Positions 45,054 through 54,060 of a stretch of 61,167 nucleotides of DNA are shown here, one piece after another. The translations under genes and the position numbers were made by a program. Every line of letters starts with the position of its first letter. Positions within the stretch are counted from its first letter, which is position 1. Origin of the DNA: an uncultured Paracoccaceae bacterium (GTDB taxonomy: Bacteria > Pseudomonadota > Alphaproteobacteria > Rhodobacterales > Rhodobacteraceae). The notes beneath the pieces are model-generated. The model was not told the DNA's origin. It saw only the letters and a list, made by a program, of their open reading frames with translations, and ran no database searches. The DNA lies in NCBI GenBank assembly GCA_913062865.1, contig CAJXWO010000009.1:1-61167 (forward strand). Direction: 5' to 3'.

Positions 45054-46055
45054 ATGCGACATCTGTTGATGACAACCGGTCTGATCCTCGGCATGGCGAC
45101 ACAGGCCACGGCCGAGCTTCGTCTGGCGGACGTGCAGACCTGGATGTACCAGCTTCAGGATCTGTACGAGCCCGCATCCTGGGACGTTCTGGCCGAAACG
45201 TCCTATGACATGCTGGTGGTGGAGCCGGGCCAGAATTTCACCGACTGGCCCTATCACACCGCCGCGATGGTTGCACGGCTGCGGCACAAGCCCGACGGGT
45301 CAGAACGGCTGTTGCTGGCCTACGTCGATATCGGGCAGGCCGAAGACTACCGCGATTACTGGGCCGATGACTGGCGCGCGCCCGAACACGGGCAGCGCGG
45401 AACGCCGGATTTTCTTGTGACGCCCGATCCGGACGGTTGGTCGGGCAACTACCCCGTTGCCTACTGGGACCCACGCTGGCAGGGACTGTGGCTGGGCACC
45501 GACGGCATCGTGGCCGATCTGGCGAGGCTGGGCTTTGACGGGATCTACCTCGACTGGGTCGAGGCCTATGACGACGAGGCGGTGATCGCCGCTGCCGATG
45601 CCGCCGGGCTTGCCGCGGGCGCCGAGATGATCGCCTTTGTCGAGAGGCTGGGCGCGGCCGGGCGCGAGGTCAGACCCGGGTTTCGCGTCGTTGCGCAGAA
45701 CGCGATTTACCTGCTCGACGAGGCGCCGGGGCGCTATCTGCGGGCCATCGACGCGCTCGCGGTGGAGGACACCTGGTTTCACGGCTATGGCGACAGCGAC
45801 TGGGATGATCCCGATGGCGGCGATCAACGGGACAGGCACGACGACGACTACAGCACCGACGCCCGGCTGCACCAGATCGCGAAATACGTCGAGGCCGGCG
45901 TGCCGGTCTTTTCTATCGACTATGCGCTTGAGCCCGACAATGTCGCTTTGGTCTACGATCAGGCCCCGCGTCACAGTCTGGTGCCCCTGGTCAGCCGGGT
46001 GGCCCTGTCACTACTGACCGAAACGCCCCCTCCCGGATTGGCGCCTGCGCAGTGA
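45054..46055 (+). CDS. Exported GH114-like endo-alpha-1,4-polygalactosaminidase family protein
   Basis: This 333-residue protein has a signal peptide (MRHLLMTTGLILGMATQATA). A TIM-barrel domain of the TM1410/GH114 type follows: WMYQLQDLYEPASWDVLAETSYDMLVVEP, LLAYVDIGQAEDYRDYW, and the acidic strand LGFDGIYLDWVEAYDDEAV, likely catalytic. Related domains cut galactosamine-rich exopolysaccharide (as in PelA). A His/Asp-rich stretch (GDQRDRHDDDYST) sits near the C terminus. The ATG at 45054 is preferred over an upstream GTG. Confidence 0.8.
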   Translation: MRHLLMTTGLILGMATQATAELRLADVQTWMYQLQDLYEPASWDVLAETSYDMLVVEPGQNFTDWPYHTAAMVARLRHKPDGSERLLLAYVDIGQAEDYRDYWADDWRAPEHGQRGTPDFLVTPDPDGWSGNYPVAYWDPRWQGLWLGTDGIVADLARLGFDGIYLDWVEAYDDEAVIAAADAAGLAAGAEMIAFVERLGAAGREVRPGFRVVAQNAIYLLDEAPGRYLRAIDALAVEDTWFHGYGDSDWDDPDGGDQRDRHDDDYSTDARLHQIAKYVEAGVPVFSIDYALEPDNVALVYDQAPRHSLVPLVSRVALSLLTETPPPGLAPAQ

Positions 46056-46078
46056 TCCGCGGTACCGGCCTGCCGGTG

Positions 46079-46818
46079 TCAGCGGCAGGACAGCGCGCGT
46101 GACAGGCTTTGAGGGTCGGTATACGCAGCGATCTCGCGGCTGGTGATCTGCCCGCCGATCAGCCGCGCCGCCAACACGCGGGACCAATCTCCGCTGGCGG
46201 TGATCAACTCGGGGCCGTCCCCGCAATCACGCAGGCCGCCCGCGATGAAATCCCAGCCGATGCGATGATTGGTGACCCCCGGCAGCGCAGCCACCTCGGT
46301 CAGGGAGAGGCCGGGCCCCTCGGCCTCTGCTCCCACTCGCCAAATGCGCAGGTTCTTTGCCAGATGGGGGCGATCCACATAGGCGATCTCGACCGTGCCG
46401 TCCCCGTCCAAATCGGCTGCGCCCACGGGGGCGAGCCAGCGGAACCGCTGGCCGATAAAGGGCGTGGCCCCGCGCTGCACCAGCGCCCCCTGCCCGTCGA
46501 GCCCCCAGATCGCGAGCCGCGCGCCCCGGGCCTCGTGGCTCTCCACCGCGATCACTTCAGGCCGGTCGTCACCGTCAACATCGGCCAGCCGTGGCGCGAT
46601 GTCCTCGAACACGATCGGGGCCTGCCAACGGGCCGAGACCCGCCGCCCGTCCGAGAGCGTGACCGTCAGCGTGTCGTATTCGATCTCGTCGCCCAGCACA
46701 CCATGGGGGTAGCGATCCGTCGGGCCGTCATAGACGGCACCCGTGATCTCCTGCGCCGCCCCCGCCCCTGCAAACCCCAGCGCTGCCGCCAGTGCCAGGG
46801 ATGCGCGGCGCAGGTTCA

Positions 46819-46819
<1 letters not shown>
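46079..46819 (-). CDS. Exported FG-GAP/VCBS-repeat protein
   Basis: This 246-residue protein has a signal peptide (MNLRRASLALAAALGFAGAGAA). It contains at least two FG-GAP-type calcium-binding repeats, DVDGDDRPEVIAVES and DLDGDGTVEIAYVDRPH, in a beta-propeller-like fold. A Cys pair (RDCGDG near 203, the terminal SCR) may form a disulfide. The function is unknown; such proteins are usually extracellular or periplasmic binding modules. It overlaps the ferredoxin stop by one base and is convergent with the GH114-like gene. Confidence 0.8.
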
Positions 46820-47190
<371 letters not shown>

Positions 47191-47241
47191 TCAAGCGATT
47201 TAGGGGCCGCCAGCCCGATTTGCACGACTGAAACGACCCCC

Positions 47242-47269
47242 TTGCGGCAAATCCCGAATGTTCTATCTT
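47242..47269 (+). promoter_or_regulatory. Promoter of the OB-fold gene (leaderless)
   Basis: TTGCGG (47242-47247) and TATCTT (47264-47269) are separated by 16 bases. The start point, 7-8 bases later, would fall on or next to the ATG at 47277, leaving no room for a ribosome site, so the transcript is probably leaderless. Confidence 0.55.
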
Positions 47270-47274
47270 CGTTC
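47260..47274 (+). promoter_or_regulatory. LexA-type SOS box (GTTC-N7-GTTC)
   Basis: GTTC (47260-47263), seven bases, GTTC (47271-47274) is the exact alphaproteobacterial LexA consensus. It covers the -10 box and ends 2 bases before the start codon, an ideal repressor position. Confidence 0.75.
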
Positions 47275-47276
47275 GC

Positions 47277-47684
47277 ATGAAAATCGTGCACTCCGCCCCG
47301 CGTCCCGCCCCCCATGACGCCTGGCCACGCCCGCCCTCGGCGCTGGTGGCCGCCCGGCTCGACACGCCGCCCGAGGGCGCGCGCGTGACCGTGGCGGGGC
47401 TTGTGATCCTGCGCCAGCGCCCGGGCACGGCCAAGGGGGTGATCTTTCTCACGCTCGAGGACGAGACCGGCGTCGTGAACGTCATCGTCTGGCGGGGGAT
47501 CTACGAACGCTTTCGCCGCGCGGTGATCGCCGGACGGCTCTTGCGCGTGACGGGCCGCCTGCAGCGCCAGCACGGGGTCACCCATGTGATCGCGGACACG
47601 ATCGAGGATCTGTCGGCGCTTCTTGACCGGCTGGTGGCCCCGCCCCCCGCATCGGATCTATCGCCCGGCGCCGATCCGGGGTAG
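47277..47684 (+). CDS. Stand-alone OB-fold protein resembling the C-terminal domain of error-prone polymerase DnaE2
   Basis: This 135-residue protein has the core ARVTVAGLVILRQRPGTAKG, VIFLTLEDETGVVNVIVWRG and GRLLRVTGRLQRQHGVTHVIADTIEDLSALLDRL. This matches the nucleic-acid-binding OB fold that ends DnaE2 (ImuC) and DnaE1. The polymerase, PHP and finger domains are absent; the upstream neighbour is the ferredoxin on the other strand. It is either a remnant of dnaE2 or a free OB-fold protein. A LexA-type box over its promoter argues that it is expressed and belongs to the SOS response. Confidence 0.8.
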   Translation: MKIVHSAPRPAPHDAWPRPPSALVAARLDTPPEGARVTVAGLVILRQRPGTAKGVIFLTLEDETGVVNVIVWRGIYERFRRAVIAGRLLRVTGRLQRQHGVTHVIADTIEDLSALLDRLVAPPPASDLSPGADPG

Positions 47685-47716
47685 ACTGCGGCAAAACAAC
47701 CGGGGCAGATCGAGCA

Positions 47717-48295
47717 ATGACCCGACATTTCCTGACCGCGCTGGCCGCCCTGGCCAGCCTTTCCGCCTGCGGTGAGTTGCCAACCGGCGCGCTTGCGCCG
47801 TCGGAACCCGAGGTCAGCCGCAGCCTGGGCGCGGCGCCGCCGGGCGCCGATCCGGGCAGCTGCTGGGGCAAATACGTCACGCCTGCGACGATCGAGACGG
47901 TGACCGAGCATGTGCTTCTGCAACCGGCCGAGATCGGCGTGGATGGCACGATCCGGTCGACCCCCGTCTACAAGACCGAGACGAAGCAGGTGATCGTCGA
48001 GGAACGCCGCGAGCTGTGGTTCGAAACGCCTTGCGCCACGGACATGACGCCCGACTTCGTGGCCTCGGTCCAGCGCGCGCTGGCGGCCAGGGGGCTTTAC
48101 CGTGGTCCGATCACGGGCGAGATGGATTCCCGCACCCGCCGCGCCGTGCGCGCCTATCAGGAACCCCAGGGCGTGCCGACGGGCATCCTGTCGCTGGCCG
48201 CCGCGCGCAAGCTGGGACTGGTGGGGGTAGACCTGCCCGTGGAGGATGACGACGGCACGACCCCGGCGGAGATCCCCGACAGCGCCGCGCTGTAG
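47717..48295 (+). CDS. Peptidoglycan-binding lipoprotein
   Basis: This 192-residue protein has a lipoprotein signal (MTRHFLTALAALASLSAC, lipidated Cys18). A middle region contains CWGKYVTPATIETVTEHVLLQPA and VYKTETKQVIVEERRELWFETPC. A C-terminal PG_binding_1 domain (about 110-172: VQRALAARGLYRGPITGEMDSRTRRAVRAYQ) follows. It would be lipid-anchored and bind peptidoglycan. It lies 32 bp after the OB-fold gene and may share transcripts with it. It ends at a bidirectional terminator. Confidence 0.85.
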   Translation: MTRHFLTALAALASLSACGELPTGALAPSEPEVSRSLGAAPPGADPGSCWGKYVTPATIETVTEHVLLQPAEIGVDGTIRSTPVYKTETKQVIVEERRELWFETPCATDMTPDFVASVQRALAARGLYRGPITGEMDSRTRRAVRAYQEPQGVPTGILSLAAARKLGLVGVDLPVEDDDGTTPAEIPDSAAL

Positions 48296-48333
48296 GCCGC
48301 GCGCGGGCCAATCCACGCCTTTTCAGGCCCAAG

Positions 48334-48363
48334 AAAAAGGGGCACCGCAACGGGCGCCCCTTT
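48334..48363. terminator. Bidirectional intrinsic terminator
   Basis: AAAGGGGC (48336-48343) pairs with GCCCCTTT (48356-48363), with A-runs before and T-runs after, between the convergent lipoprotein and degP genes. Confidence 0.85.
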
Positions 48364-48384
48364 CCAAAGCTTTGGCGGGATCGT

Positions 48385-49872
48385 TTACTCTTCGATCCCC
48401 AGTGCGACGAAACGCGGGTCGCCGGCACGACGCACCAGGAGCAGGAGCGACTTGCGCCCCGCCTCCAGCGCCTCGTCCACGCGATCCTCGAATTCCGAGA
48501 TGCTTTGCACCTGCTGCTGGCCGGCTTCGGTGATCAGGTCACCGGCACGCAGGCCCTTTTCATAGGCTTCCGTGGACGGGTCCACGTCGCGCACGACAAG
48601 GCCGGTCGCGTCGCCGGACAGGTTCAGTTCTTCGCGCAGTTCCGAGGTCAGCGGCGTGAGGGTCAGACCGAAAAGCTCGCGTTCGGTCGGCTCTTCACTG
48701 CCGCCGGGCTGGGCGGCGGGGATCGCGGCCTCGGCTTCTTCGCGGCGGCCCAGGGTCACGCGCAGGGTCTGGGTGCTGCCATCGCGGAAGACCACGACGC
48801 GCACGGTCTTGCCGACTTCGGTGTTGCCAACCTGGCGCACCAGGCCGCGCACATCCTCGACATCGCGCCCGTCGAAGGTGACGATCACGTCGCCCGACTC
48901 GATCCCGGCATCCTCGGCCGGGCCCGGCGGCACGTTGGTCACAAGCGCACCATCGGTGCTGTCCAGCCCCATCGCTTCGGCAACGTCATCGGTCAGGTTC
49001 TGGATGCTCACACCCAGCCAGCCGCGACGGGTTTCGCCGAATTCCTTGAGCTGGTCGATCACGCGCGTCACCACGTTCGACGCCATCGAGAAGCCGATGC
49101 CGATCGAGCCGCCATTGGGCGACAGGATGGCGGTGTTTACGCCGATCACTTCGCCATCCATGTTGAAGAGCGGCCCGCCCGAGTTGCCGCGGTTGATGGC
49201 GGCGTCGGTCTGGATGTAGTCGTCATAGCTGCCCGACAGCGCCCGGCCCCGGGCCGACACGATCCCGGCAGAGACCGAAAAGCCCTGGCCCAGCGGGTTG
49301 CCCATGGCCATCACCCAGTCGCCCACGCGCGCGGTGTCGCTGTCGCCGAAGCTGACGTAGTCAAGCGGCGCATCCGCCTCGACCTTGAGCAGGGCGATAT
49401 CGGTGTTGGGGTCTGTGCCGATCACTTCGGCGGGCAGTTCCTCGCCCTCGAAAAACTCGATCAGGATTTCGTCGGCATTTTCGATGACGTGGTTGTTGGT
49501 GACAACGAAACCGTCCTCGGAAATGACGAAGCCGGAGCCCAGCGCCGAGCTGCGGCGCGGACGGTCCGGGCCGTTGCGATCCTGGAATTCACGGAAGAAA
49601 TCCTCGAAGGGCGAGCCCTCGGGAACGATGCCCTGCGGACCGGTCTGCCCGGCCACGGTGGTCGACGTGGTGATATTCACCACCGCCGGGCTGACCTGTT
49701 CGGCCAGTCCGGCAAAGCTTTCGGGGGCCGCACGCGCGATGCTGCCTGCGGCCTGCACCAGAAGGAACAGGACCGAAAAGGCCAGCACGGCAAGCCAGCG
49801 AAAGGCCTGGCTCTGGCGCGGCAGGGTTTGGGTTTGTGCCTGTGGGGTCAACGCGTTGGTCTCCTCATTCAA
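48385..49872 (-). CDS. degP: Periplasmic Do/DegP-family serine protease
   Basis: This 495-residue protein has an N-terminal membrane or signal segment (26-48). A trypsin-like domain carries a complete triad: TNNHVIEN (His128), NTDIALLKV (Asp158), GNSGGPLF (Ser231). Two PDZ domains follow (about 280-375 and 400-490: GWLGVSIQNLTDDVAEAMGL; GLVVRDVDPSTEAYEKGLRAGDLI). It degrades misfolded envelope proteins. It is the last gene of hflK-hflC-DUF2065-degP. Confidence 0.95.
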   Translation of the reverse strand: MNEETNALTPQAQTQTLPRQSQAFRWLAVLAFSVLFLLVQAAGSIARAAPESFAGLAEQVSPAVVNITTSTTVAGQTGPQGIVPEGSPFEDFFREFQDRNGPDRPRRSSALGSGFVISEDGFVVTNNHVIENADEILIEFFEGEELPAEVIGTDPNTDIALLKVEADAPLDYVSFGDSDTARVGDWVMAMGNPLGQGFSVSAGIVSARGRALSGSYDDYIQTDAAINRGNSGGPLFNMDGEVIGVNTAILSPNGGSIGIGFSMASNVVTRVIDQLKEFGETRRGWLGVSIQNLTDDVAEAMGLDSTDGALVTNVPPGPAEDAGIESGDVIVTFDGRDVEDVRGLVRQVGNTEVGKTVRVVVFRDGSTQTLRVTLGRREEAEAAIPAAQPGGSEEPTERELFGLTLTPLTSELREELNLSGDATGLVVRDVDPSTEAYEKGLRAGDLITEAGQQQVQSISEFEDRVDEALEAGRKSLLLLVRRAGDPRFVALGIEE

Positions 49873-50040
49873 AACCTGTCAAGAGACGAGGCATTCTTTT
49901 CCGCCTGTACTGTTTCATGCCTGCAATGTAGGGCGGTTCCTGTGCCAGCACAAAGGGGCTCACGGCGTTTCACCCTCTTGTGACAGCAAACAGGGCGGAG
50001 CGGCGCGGCGTCAAGCCCGGCGGGCCGGCCACTGGTCCGG

Positions 50041-50238
50041 TCACGCGCCAAGGCTCTTGGCGATCCAGACCAGCGCGAGGCCCAGCGCCAGGGCGGCAAG
50101 GCCCATCAGGCGGCGGGTCTCTTCGGGCAGCGCCTTGAGCATCGCCAACAGCTCTTCGACAAGCGAAGGGGCCAGTGCGTACACCAGCCCCTCCACGACA
50201 AGTACCAGGCCAAGGGCCAGGATGGCAGTTTCGATCAT
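50041..50238 (-). CDS. DUF2065 family small membrane protein
   Basis: This 65-residue protein has two membrane helices (about 5-22 and 45-62) and the family core VLVVEGLVYALAPSLVEELLAMLKALPEETRRLMGLAALALGLALVW. It usually sits with hflKC, as here, and its start overlaps the hflC stop by 4 bp. The function is unknown; co-expression with HflKC suggests a role near the FtsH-HflKC complex. Confidence 0.88.
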   Translation of the reverse strand: MIETAILALGLVLVVEGLVYALAPSLVEELLAMLKALPEETRRLMGLAALALGLALVWIAKSLGA

Positions 50239-51128
50239 TCCGGCGCGGCGAGTGCGGCGCCCTGATCGGACTTGAGATAGTCGAAGAACTCGCTGTCCGG
50301 GGTCAGGAACATGGTCGAGTTGCCGCCCTGAAGCGCCTGCTCATACGCCTGGAGCGAGCGGTAGAAGGCGAAGAACTCTGGATCGCTGCCAAAGGCTTCG
50401 GCGAAGATCGCATTGCGTTCGGCATCGGCCTCGCCTCGGATGATCTGGGCCTCCCGCTCGGATTCCGACAGGGTCTCGACCACTGTACGGTCCGCCAGTG
50501 CGCGCACCCGCTGCGCGGCCTCGTTACCGCGGGCGATCTCGTCGGCGGCCTCGCGTTCACGCTCGGCCCGCATCCGGGCAAAGGTCGCCTCGAGGTTCTG
50601 GGCAGGCAGGTTCGTCTGCTTGAGCCGCACGTCGACGACGTCGAGCCCCAGCGAGCGCGCCTCGGCCCGGGCGCTGTCGCGGATCCGGTTCATGAGGTCC
50701 CGGCGGTCTTCGGACAGGATCGTGTCCGATGTCACCTGATCGGCACCCAGCACCTCGCGGATCTGTGCATTCAGGATCGACGACAGACGGTCCTCGGCGG
50801 CGCGCAGGCCTCCGATACCGACGGCCTGCCGGAACTGAACCACATCGTTGATGCGGTAGCGGGCAAAGGCATCCACGACGAGGCGGCGGTCGTCCGAAGG
50901 CGTCACCTCGATGGTTTCGGTATCGAGCGACAGGATGCGGTCATCGTATTTCACGACTTCCTGGATGAGCGGGATCTTGAAGGCGAGCCCGGGCTCTTCC
51001 TGAACCGCGCGGATCTGGCCGAATTGCAGGACCAGCGCCTTTTCACGCTCGTCGACCACGAAGATCGAAGACAGGACGCCCACGACCGCGATGACGAGGA
51101 TCGGCAGAAGATAGGTTGCTTTCTTCAT
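50235..51128 (-). CDS. hflC: Protease modulator HflC
   Basis: This 297-residue protein has one N-terminal membrane anchor (MKKATYLLPILVIAVVGVLSSIFVV) and a periplasmic SPFH/band 7 domain: LVLQFGQIRAVQEEPGLAFKIPLIQEVVKYDDRILSLDTE. A long charged helix (FARMRAEREREAADEIARGNEAAQRV) follows. It assembles with HflK around FtsH and regulates its proteolysis of membrane proteins. It lies 3 bp after hflK. Confidence 0.96.
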   Translation of the reverse strand: MKKATYLLPILVIAVVGVLSSIFVVDEREKALVLQFGQIRAVQEEPGLAFKIPLIQEVVKYDDRILSLDTETIEVTPSDDRRLVVDAFARYRINDVVQFRQAVGIGGLRAAEDRLSSILNAQIREVLGADQVTSDTILSEDRRDLMNRIRDSARAEARSLGLDVVDVRLKQTNLPAQNLEATFARMRAEREREAADEIARGNEAAQRVRALADRTVVETLSESEREAQIIRGEADAERNAIFAEAFGSDPEFFAFYRSLQAYEQALQGGNSTMFLTPDSEFFDYLKSDQGAALAAPE

Positions 51129-51131
51129 GAC

Positions 51132-52304
51132 TTAGTTCCCCTGAGCGTTGGACGTGCGACGCAGTTCGTTAAGCGGCAGATAGGGCACGACGCCCTGTCC
51201 ACCCCCGTCGGACCCGGTCAGCGCGGTGTCGAGGATCGTCTTGTCCATACTCCCCAGCACACGCTCCATGGTTTCGAGATACAGACGCTTGCGGGTGACG
51301 TCCTGCGCCTTCTGGTATTCCGCCAGGACCGCCTCGAAGCGGCTGGCTTCACCGATCGCCTCGTTCACGGTCTGGGCGCGATAACCTTCGGCCTGTTCGA
51401 GAATCTGCGCGGCTTCACCGCGCGCCTCGGCCAGAACGCGGTTGGCATAGGCGTCGGCCTGACGCTGCAGACGGTCGCGTTCCTGTTCGGCGGCCTGCAC
51501 TTCGCGGAAAGCGTCGATCACCTCCATCGGCGGGTCGGCCCGGTCGAGGTTCACACGGACGATGTTGATACCGCTGTCATACTCGTCGAGCGTGGCCTGA
51601 ATGTTCTCGCGCGCGGTGTCGGCGATGATGCCACGGTCGCGGTTGAGGATCGGCGCCAGGTTCGAGGCCGCGATGATCTCGCGCATGACCGATTCGGACA
51701 CGGCCTGCACGGTCAGCTGCGCATCGCGGATGTTGAACAACAGCTTGGCCGGGTCGTTGATGTTCCAGACCACCTGAAAGTCGATGTCGACGATGTTCGC
51801 ATCGGTGGTGAGCATCAGGCCCGCATCCTGCGACCCGCGGCGCATGCCGATGTCCTCGGTCCGTTCCGAGGTCACGTTGACGACCTCACGGGTCACCACG
51901 GGCCAGGGGGCGAAGTTCAGACCGGGCTGCCCGGTCGCCATGTATTCGCCCAGGAACAATTCGACAGACTGTTCTTCGGGCTTCACGGTGTAGAAGCTGG
52001 CAAACAGCCACAGGGCAAAGACGCCGACCGCACCCAGAAGCACGGTGCCGCGGGTCAGCTTGGGCCCGCCGCCATCGCCGAAGCCTCCACCGCCCGAGCC
52101 GTTGCCGCCAGACCCGCCGCGCCCCCCCATCAGGACGCGCAGCTGCTCCTGGCCTTTCTTCACCAGCTCGTCGATCTCGGGAATCTGGGGGCCGTCATCG
52201 TCGGGACGCCGGCCACCGCCGTTGCCCCCGCCATTGCCAGAGCCGCGATTGCCGCCGCTGCCTTGTCCACCGCCGCCCCAGGGGCCGCCGCTATTTCCAG
52301 CCAT
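51132..52304 (-). CDS. hflK: FtsH protease activity modulator HflK
   Basis: This 390-residue protein has a Gly/Asn-rich cytoplasmic N terminus (1-75, several GGNGGG-type runs). A membrane segment (about 83-102: GTVLLGAVGVFALWLFASFYTV) comes next, then the SPFH domain (VKPEEQSVELFLGEYMATGQPGLNFAPWP) and a long helix (QAAEQERDRLQRQADAYANRVLAEARGEAAQILEQAEGYRAQ). It partners HflC. The N-terminal glycine-rich run is typical of alphaproteobacterial HflK. Confidence 0.96.
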   Translation of the reverse strand: MAGNSGGPWGGGGQGSGGNRGSGNGGGNGGGRRPDDDGPQIPEIDELVKKGQEQLRVLMGGRGGSGGNGSGGGGFGDGGGPKLTRGTVLLGAVGVFALWLFASFYTVKPEEQSVELFLGEYMATGQPGLNFAPWPVVTREVVNVTSERTEDIGMRRGSQDAGLMLTTDANIVDIDFQVVWNINDPAKLLFNIRDAQLTVQAVSESVMREIIAASNLAPILNRDRGIIADTARENIQATLDEYDSGINIVRVNLDRADPPMEVIDAFREVQAAEQERDRLQRQADAYANRVLAEARGEAAQILEQAEGYRAQTVNEAIGEASRFEAVLAEYQKAQDVTRKRLYLETMERVLGSMDKTILDTALTGSDGGGQGVVPYLPLNELRRTSNAQGN

Positions 52305-52367
52305 CTAAGCCTTCCTTTGATGTTCGTAATCAGATTGGGTCATAAACTGTGCAGCCATGCGCGGAAT

Positions 52368-53810
52368 TCAAGCCGTCCGGACGGGCTGTCGCATGGTCAC
52401 GATCTCTTCGGACATGGTCGGGTGGACCGCAACGGTGCGATCAAAGTCCTCTTTGGTGGCGCCCATCTTGATCGCAACGCCCGCAAGCTGGATCATCTCG
52501 CCCGCGCCGGGGGCCACGATATGGCAGCCCAGCACCTTGCGCGTCGCCTTGGACACGATGAGTTTCATCAACACCCGGTCTGGCTTCTGCGCGAAGGCCG
52601 TCTGCATGGGCCGGAAGGAGGTCGCGTAGATCTCGACCTCTTCCTGATCGCGGGCGGCCTCCTCGGACAGGCCCACTGTCCCCAGTTCGGGCTGGGTGAA
52701 AACGGCGCTCGGGATCAGGTCGTGATCGACGGGGGTGGGGTTGCCCTTGAACACCGTTTCGACAAAGGCCATGCCCTCGCGGATCGCGACCGGCGTCAGG
52801 TTGACCCGGTCGGTCACGTCGCCGATGGCGTAGATCGACGGCACCTTGGTCTGCGAGTACGCGTCGACCACGATCTGGCCGTTGCGGCCCAGCTCCACGC
52901 CCAGGTCTTCCAGGCCCATGCCGTCCGTGTTGGGTTTGCGACCCGTGGCGAACAGCACGCGGTCGAACACCTTGGTGTCGCCGTTCGTGGCCTTGACCCA
53001 GACGGGGCCGTCATAGCCTTCGGTGCCATGCTCGGCCCGGCCGAACTGGCGGGCCTCGACGGGCGCGGTCATCTCGTCGCCCTCGGCCTCGGCCGCGGGC
53101 CGGGCCTCGACGATATTGGTGCCGGTATGCAGGTCGATGCCGCGCTCGCGCATGGCCTCGGCAATCAGCCCGCGCGCCTCTTCGTCGAAGCCGCGCAGGA
53201 TCTGCGCACCGCGGTAGTATTGCGTCACCTCGACGCCCAGCCCGTGCAGGATGCAGGCAAACTCGCAGGCGATATAGCCGCCGCCCACGATCAGCACCGA
53301 TTTCGGAAGCTCGGGCAGATGAAAGATGTCGTCCGAGACGATACCGCAATCGGCGCCGGGCAGATCGGGGCGCACGGGCCGCCCGCCCGTGGCCACGAGG
53401 ATGTGTTTGGCCGTGATCGTCTCGCCGGTGCTGAGCGCGACGGTATGGGGGTCTTTGAGGACCGCGCGGGCGTCGTACATGTCCACGCCAGAGCCGCGCA
53501 AAAGCCCCCGGTAGACCTCTTCCAGGCGGTCGAGCTCGGTGTTCAGATGCCCGCTGAAGGTTGTCCAGTCGAAGCTTCCGTCGGCGATGTCCCAACCATA
53601 GGCACGCGCCTCGTCGGGCATGTGCGCGTATTCGCTGGCGAAAACCATCAGCTTTTTCGGCACGCAGCCCCGGATCACGCAGGTGCCGCCATAGCGGCTT
53701 TCCTCGGCCAGGCCGACCTTGGCTCCGGCCTCGCCCGCCGCGACCCGCGCCGCGCGCACCCCGCCAGAGCCGCCGCCGATGACGAAAAGATCGTAGTCGA
53801 ATGCGCTCAT
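52368..53810 (-). CDS. gor: Glutathione-disulfide reductase
   Basis: This 480-residue FAD/NADPH enzyme keeps glutathione reduced. FAD motif DYDLFVIGGGSGGVRAARVAA (4-24); redox-active disulfide GGTCVIRGCVPKK (Cys41 and 46); NADPH fold VLIVGGGYIACEFACILHGLG; ATGRKPN; C-terminal His-Glu dyad in VAVHPTMSEEIVTM. It lies 63 bp upstream of hflK on the same strand, but probably has its own transcript. The ATG at 53810 fits the family start. Confidence 0.93.
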   Translation of the reverse strand: MSAFDYDLFVIGGGSGGVRAARVAAGEAGAKVGLAEESRYGGTCVIRGCVPKKLMVFASEYAHMPDEARAYGWDIADGSFDWTTFSGHLNTELDRLEEVYRGLLRGSGVDMYDARAVLKDPHTVALSTGETITAKHILVATGGRPVRPDLPGADCGIVSDDIFHLPELPKSVLIVGGGYIACEFACILHGLGVEVTQYYRGAQILRGFDEEARGLIAEAMRERGIDLHTGTNIVEARPAAEAEGDEMTAPVEARQFGRAEHGTEGYDGPVWVKATNGDTKVFDRVLFATGRKPNTDGMGLEDLGVELGRNGQIVVDAYSQTKVPSIYAIGDVTDRVNLTPVAIREGMAFVETVFKGNPTPVDHDLIPSAVFTQPELGTVGLSEEAARDQEEVEIYATSFRPMQTAFAQKPDRVLMKLIVSKATRKVLGCHIVAPGAGEMIQLAGVAIKMGATKEDFDRTVAVHPTMSEEIVTMRQPVRTA

Positions 53811-53901
53811 GTGCTGCCCCCGTCGATTGGTCGGGGCAAGGTATGTCACGCGCGGTCGCGGATGGCCAGCCGCTTGGGCGGTGGTGGGGTTGGGAGCAAA
53901 G

Positions 53902-53922
53902 GCCCCGGGTCAAGCCCGGGGC
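53902..53922. repeat. Dispersed GCCCCGGG/CCCGGGGC palindrome, copy 3
   Basis: An 8-bp stem (53902-53909 with 53915-53922) closes a TCAAG loop. Like copy 1 it is followed by AGGC; copy 1 continues as AGGCCCCCGGG and this one as AGGCTCCCGGC. It sits between gor and rpiA. Confidence 0.75.
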
Positions 53923-54011
53923 AGGCTCCCGGCTTAAGCCACGCCGGGGCAATCGGATCGGACCGAGACGCGTGGTATCAGTCCGCGACCCCGTGCCCCG
54001 GCCTCCGCGCC

Positions 54012-54055
54012 GGGGCCTCTGGGCCCGGAAAACCCCGGATCGGGTCCGAGGCCCC
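54012..54055 (-). terminator. Long hairpin just after rpiA
   Basis: GGGGCCTC (54012-54019) pairs with GAGGCCCC (54048-54055), and inside it GGGCCCG pairs with CGGGTCC, giving about 15 bp interrupted by one bulge. It lies 5 bases past the rpiA stop. No T-run follows. Confidence 0.6.
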
Positions 54056-54060
54056 TGTCG

